Source: Pseudomonadota bacterium (GTDB lineage Bacteria > Pseudomonadota > Alphaproteobacteria > Sphingomonadales > Sphingomonadaceae). From it: a stretch of 7,323 bases of DNA. The notes beneath the pieces are model-generated. The model was given only the letters and a program-made list of their open reading frames with translations, was not told the origin of the DNA and searched no databases. The DNA lies in NCBI GenBank assembly GCA_023427285.1, contig JAEZBH010000378.1, positions 1 to 7,323 on the forward strand, written 5' to 3'. Below are positions 5,297 through 7,323 of this stretch, in pieces. Each line of letters starts with the position of its first letter. Within the stretch, counting starts at the first letter, position 1. A program made the translations under genes and the position numbers.

Positions 5297-5348
5297 TTCG
5301 ACGGTCGGATTGCAGCGCAACGGAAATGCTGCGCCGCTGACCGTCGAA
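5297..5348 (-). promoter_or_regulatory. 10-bp inverted repeat in the peptide mRNA leader
   Basis: TTCGACGGTC (5297-5306) and GACCGTCGAA (5339-5348) pair perfectly, with nested pairing GCAGC/GCTGC (5312-5316/5328-5332). On the minus strand the stem ends at the A-A of the AAGGGGG ribosome-binding site, so the fold could restrict ribosome access. Structured leaders of this kind are common in type I toxin mRNAs. Confidence 0.7.
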
Positions 5349-5378
5349 TGGAGTCATACCAAACAACCCCGCCAGCCT

Positions 5379-5416
5379 CTTTATTAATAGTAATAATTAC
5401 AACAACTTAAATATCG
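5379..5416 (-). promoter_or_regulatory. AT-rich tract, possible promoter of the small peptide
   Basis: This tract is almost entirely A/T within GC-rich DNA. On the minus strand it contains TACTAT (complement of 5387-5392), a 4-of-6 match to a -10 box, but no fitting -35 box. Placed about 95 nt upstream of the peptide frame and downstream of the lipoprotein gene, it is the likeliest promoter region for the peptide mRNA. Confidence 0.3.
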
Positions 5417-5472
5417 ATAGAAGGCGTCTGCCAAGCGCGCCGAGACTGAACCGAGAATTTTGGGGAACCGGG

Positions 5473-5985
5473 CTATCGAGGATCTGAGCTGCCATCGGCC
5501 TGCGCAGGCGAGGCGTTCTCCTGAGAGGCTTCGCCTTCCTGCCGCCCGTCACGCTTTTTATTGAGCCTGTCCAAACGAGCCTGGGCTTCCGACAAGCCCG
5601 GCGTTCTCGGGGTTACTTCCGTGGGAAGCATGACCGCGCCGCCCTGTAAATTGACGTAGGATGGCATCGTGCGAGCACTGGATTTTGCGGCCTCGGTATA
5701 AAGTCTGCGTGCCTGCTCCAAGTCGACCGGAACAAGTATTCCCTTCTCAAAATGCTCGCCAAGATCAAGTTGCGCCTGCTTGTCGCCGCTCTTGGCCTTC
5801 TGCGCCAGCAATTGCAATTCCGCCGGCGCTTCTCCGGCAATCAGCGAAATACCCATATACTCCGCGGATCGTGGCGCCGCGCATCCGGCAACGGCCAGAC
5901 CCAAAACGACAACAACCCCGAGCTCTGCCGCCGCCGGGCTATATACCTTGAAAGCCCCAAATTTATCGGCACTTCGACGGCGCAT
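5473..5985 (-). CDS. Small lipoprotein with one Sel1-like repeat
   Basis: This 170-residue predicted lipoprotein has MRRR at the start, a hydrophobic core (GVVVVLGLAVAG, residues 23-34) and the lipobox VAGC with Cys35 as the lipidated residue; residue 36 is Ala, which by the usual rule sends it to the outer membrane. Residues 62-103 (QKAKSGDKQAQLDLG...DLEQARRLYTEAAKSS) fit one Sel1/TPR-like repeat. A short GLSEAQARLDRL motif (130-141) follows, then a hydrophilic, low-complexity tail. Sel1 repeats bind partner proteins; no enzyme role is implied. The ATG at 5985 is fixed by a perfect AGGAGG 6 nt upstream. The frame is open far upstream, but that part is low-complexity and overlaps the dipeptidase. 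It is divergent from the dipeptidase gene, with an inverted repeat over its promoter. Confidence 0.85.
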   Translation of the reverse strand: MRRRSADKFGAFKVYSPAAAELGVVVVLGLAVAGCAAPRSAEYMGISLIAGEAPAELQLLAQKAKSGDKQAQLDLGEHFEKGILVPVDLEQARRLYTEAAKSSARTMPSYVNLQGGAVMLPTEVTPRTPGLSEAQARLDRLNKKRDGRQEGEASQENASPAQADGSSDPR

Positions 5986-5991
5986 CCCCAC

Positions 5992-5997
5992 CCTCCT
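5992..5997 (-). promoter_or_regulatory. Ribosome-binding site that fixes the lipoprotein start
   Basis: The complement of 5992-5997 is AGGAGG, the full Shine-Dalgarno core, 6 nt from the ATG at 5985. It is the best such site in the window and excludes the much longer upstream reading of this frame. Confidence 0.9.
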
Positions 5998-6010
5998 ATT
6001 GCACCCTTTT

Positions 6011-6041
6011 GGTGTATAATTACGCACGATATACACCTCAA
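6011..6041 (-). promoter_or_regulatory. Lipoprotein promoter overlapped by an 8-bp inverted repeat
   Basis: GGTGTATA (6011-6018) and TATACACC (6030-6037) form an inverted repeat with an 11-bp spacer. On the minus strand TTGAGG (complement of 6036-6041) and TATACA (complement of 6013-6018) are 17 bp apart, a fair promoter for the lipoprotein gene with a leader of about 25 nt. The two arms overlap the -35 and -10 boxes, as expected for a dimeric repressor site. The plus strand also contains TATAAT at 6015-6020, without a clear -35 box. Confidence 0.5.
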
Positions 6042-6084
6042 AATCTCCACGCAAACCAACCCCCACCTGATGTGAGAGTTCAAC

Positions 6085-6113
6085 TTGGCAGGTGCGCCCC
6101 GGCCCGATAGGCT
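6085..6113 (+). promoter_or_regulatory. Possible dipeptidase promoter
   Basis: TTGGCA (6085-6090) is a 5-of-6 match to a -35 box and is followed after 17 bp by TAGGCT (6108-6113), a weak -10 box. Transcription would start near 6120, about 30 nt before the dipeptidase ATG. Confidence 0.35.
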
Positions 6114-6151
6114 GCGCTGCATCTGGTCTGCAAAGATGAACAGGAGTGGGT

Positions 6152-7315
6152 ATGAATTGGGGCCGCGCCCTTGTCATCGCCGTGGTGCTGGCCGTGGTGG
6201 GCTTTTTCACCGTGCTTCCCGCCTGGTACGACTGGCACGTGAACACGCTGACGGCAAACCCGCCGCCGCCCGCCAGCGCGCAGGCGCAGGCCCTGCACAA
6301 GCGCCTCCAGATCGTTGATCTGCACGCCGACCCGCTGCTGTGGCGGCGCGACCTCACCAAGGCACACAGCCGGGGCCACGTTGACCTGCCGCGCATGGAG
6401 GCGGGCAATGTGGCGCTTCAGGTGTTCTCCTCCGTCAGCAAGGTGCCGCGCGGCCTCAACTATGACCGCAATCGCGCCGACAGCGACAGCATCACCTTCC
6501 TGACCATCGCCCAGATGCAGCCGACCCGCACGTGGGATTCGCCGCTGCATCGCTCTCTCTTCCACGCCGAAAAGCTCAACCGGTTCGCGGAAAAGTCAGA
6601 CGGGCGCTTGCGCGTCATCCGCACCGTGCAGGATCTGGACACGCTTCTGGCCGACCGGGCGGCAGGCAAGCCGGTGACCGGCGGGCTGCTCTCGATCGAG
6701 GGATTGCACAATCTGGAGGGCAAGTTCGACAACCTCGCCCGCCTGCGAAACGCGGGCTATCGCATGGCCAGCCCGACCCACTTCTTCGACAATGAAGTGT
6801 CAGGCTCGGTTGCGGGGCTGGAGAAAGGCGGACTGACCTCCCTTGGACGACAGGTCATCCGCGACATGCAGCGCAGCGGCATGGTCGTTGACCTGGCCCA
6901 CGCCAGCCACGCAACCATCGCCGAAGTGCTGGAAATGGCTACACGCCCCGTCATCTTCTCTCATGGCGGGGTAAAGGCCACCTGCGACAACAACCGCAAC
7001 CTGACCGACGAGGAAATTCGTGGCATTGCTGCCACGGGCGGGGTCATCGGCATCGGCTACTGGGATGCCGCCGTTTGCGACACCTCGATCGATGGCATCG
7101 TGCGCGCCATGCTGCATGTGCGCGACGTGGCGGGCATCGACCATGTGGCGCTGGGCTCCGACTGGGATGGCGCGGTCACCACCGTGTTCGACGCCGCGCA
7201 GATTTCCGCCCTGACCGAAGGGCTGATGCGGGCCGGATTGAGCGAGGAAGACATCGCCAAGATCATGGGCGGCAACGCCATTCGCGTGCTGCGCGAGACC
7301 CTGCCTCAGGGCTGA
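6152..7315 (+). CDS. Membrane-anchored dipeptidase, peptidase family M19
   Basis: This 387-residue protein belongs to the renal-dipeptidase (M19) family of binuclear zinc hydrolases, which cleave dipeptides. The zinc and active-site residues are all present: H58 and D60 in VDLHADPLLW, bridging E183 in LLSIEGLHNLEG, H250 in VVDLAHASH, H271 in VIFSHGG, R282 in CDNNRNL and D337 in ALGSDWDG. Residues 5-24 (RALVIAVVLAVVGFFTVLPA) form one hydrophobic segment that should anchor the enzyme with its catalytic domain in the periplasm. I chose the ATG at 6152, which has AGGAG 5 nt upstream; a GTG two codons earlier overlaps that site. The C-terminus ends at TGA 7313-7315 and appears complete. Substrate cannot be told from sequence; Cys-Gly from glutathione turnover is one possibility. 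Confidence 0.95.
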   Translation: MNWGRALVIAVVLAVVGFFTVLPAWYDWHVNTLTANPPPPASAQAQALHKRLQIVDLHADPLLWRRDLTKAHSRGHVDLPRMEAGNVALQVFSSVSKVPRGLNYDRNRADSDSITFLTIAQMQPTRTWDSPLHRSLFHAEKLNRFAEKSDGRLRVIRTVQDLDTLLADRAAGKPVTGGLLSIEGLHNLEGKFDNLARLRNAGYRMASPTHFFDNEVSGSVAGLEKGGLTSLGRQVIRDMQRSGMVVDLAHASHATIAEVLEMATRPVIFSHGGVKATCDNNRNLTDEEIRGIAATGGVIGIGYWDAAVCDTSIDGIVRAMLHVRDVAGIDHVALGSDWDGAVTTVFDAAQISALTEGLMRAGLSEEDIAKIMGGNAIRVLRETLPQG

Positions 7316-7323
7316 GGGGGCTT

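Noticed and set aside
5986..6408. Upstream extension of the lipoprotein frame to 311 codons
   Set aside because: The added 141 residues are low-complexity, overlap the dipeptidase gene and run through the promoter region; AGGAGG before 5985 fixes the real start.

Overview
The window looks like chromosomal DNA from an alphaproteobacterium with a GC-rich genome. The UbiA, RsmE and GshA proteins have the length and motifs of alphaproteobacterial orthologues. GshA is the plant-type (GCS2) glutamate-cysteine ligase typical of that class. The run pmbA/tldD - ubiA - rsmE - gshA is an arrangement I associate with alphaproteobacteria. The order cannot be fixed from sequence alone.

Layout. 1-200 (-): N-terminus of a PmbA/TldD-family protein. 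201-576: gene-free, packed with hairpins and one copy (A) of a 73-bp dispersed structured repeat. 577-1515 (-): ubiA. 1603-2334 (+): rsmE, divergent from ubiA. 2496-3866 (+): gshA, followed by repeat copy B, which probably serves as its terminator. About 3967-4918: roughly 950 bp with no supportable gene. 4919-5348: a compact RNA-rich locus (below). 5473-5985 (-): a small Sel1-repeat lipoprotein, divergent from 6152-7315 (+), a membrane-anchored M19 dipeptidase. An inverted repeat lies over the promoter between those two.

The most interesting part is 4919-5348. A TATAAT box inside a 16-bp perfect palindrome could start a rightward RNA of about 175 nt that ends at a strong T-tailed hairpin (5088-5120). 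Facing it on the minus strand is a 37-codon reading frame (5292-5179) for a hydrophobic peptide with a basic tail. Its ribosome-binding region repeats a 28-nt segment of the rightward RNA (5055-5082 versus 5260-5293). The two RNAs could therefore pair over all 28 nt of the small RNA, using three G-U wobbles and one 6-nt bulge, across the Shine-Dalgarno and start region. Two hairpins, one at the 3' end of each unit, carry the same 7-nt loop and so would be complementary as loops in the two convergent RNAs. Convergent RNAs, shared direct repeats at the toxin start and complementary terminator loops are the architecture of the Fst/par type I toxin-antitoxin locus of plasmid pAD1. I propose, as inference, an unrelated or highly diverged type I toxin-antitoxin-like system. 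The peptide's start codon is the weakest point.

The other genes are housekeeping: ubiquinone (ubiA), ribosome modification (rsmE), glutathione (gshA), a modified-peptide protease (pmbA/tldD) and a periplasm-facing dipeptidase.
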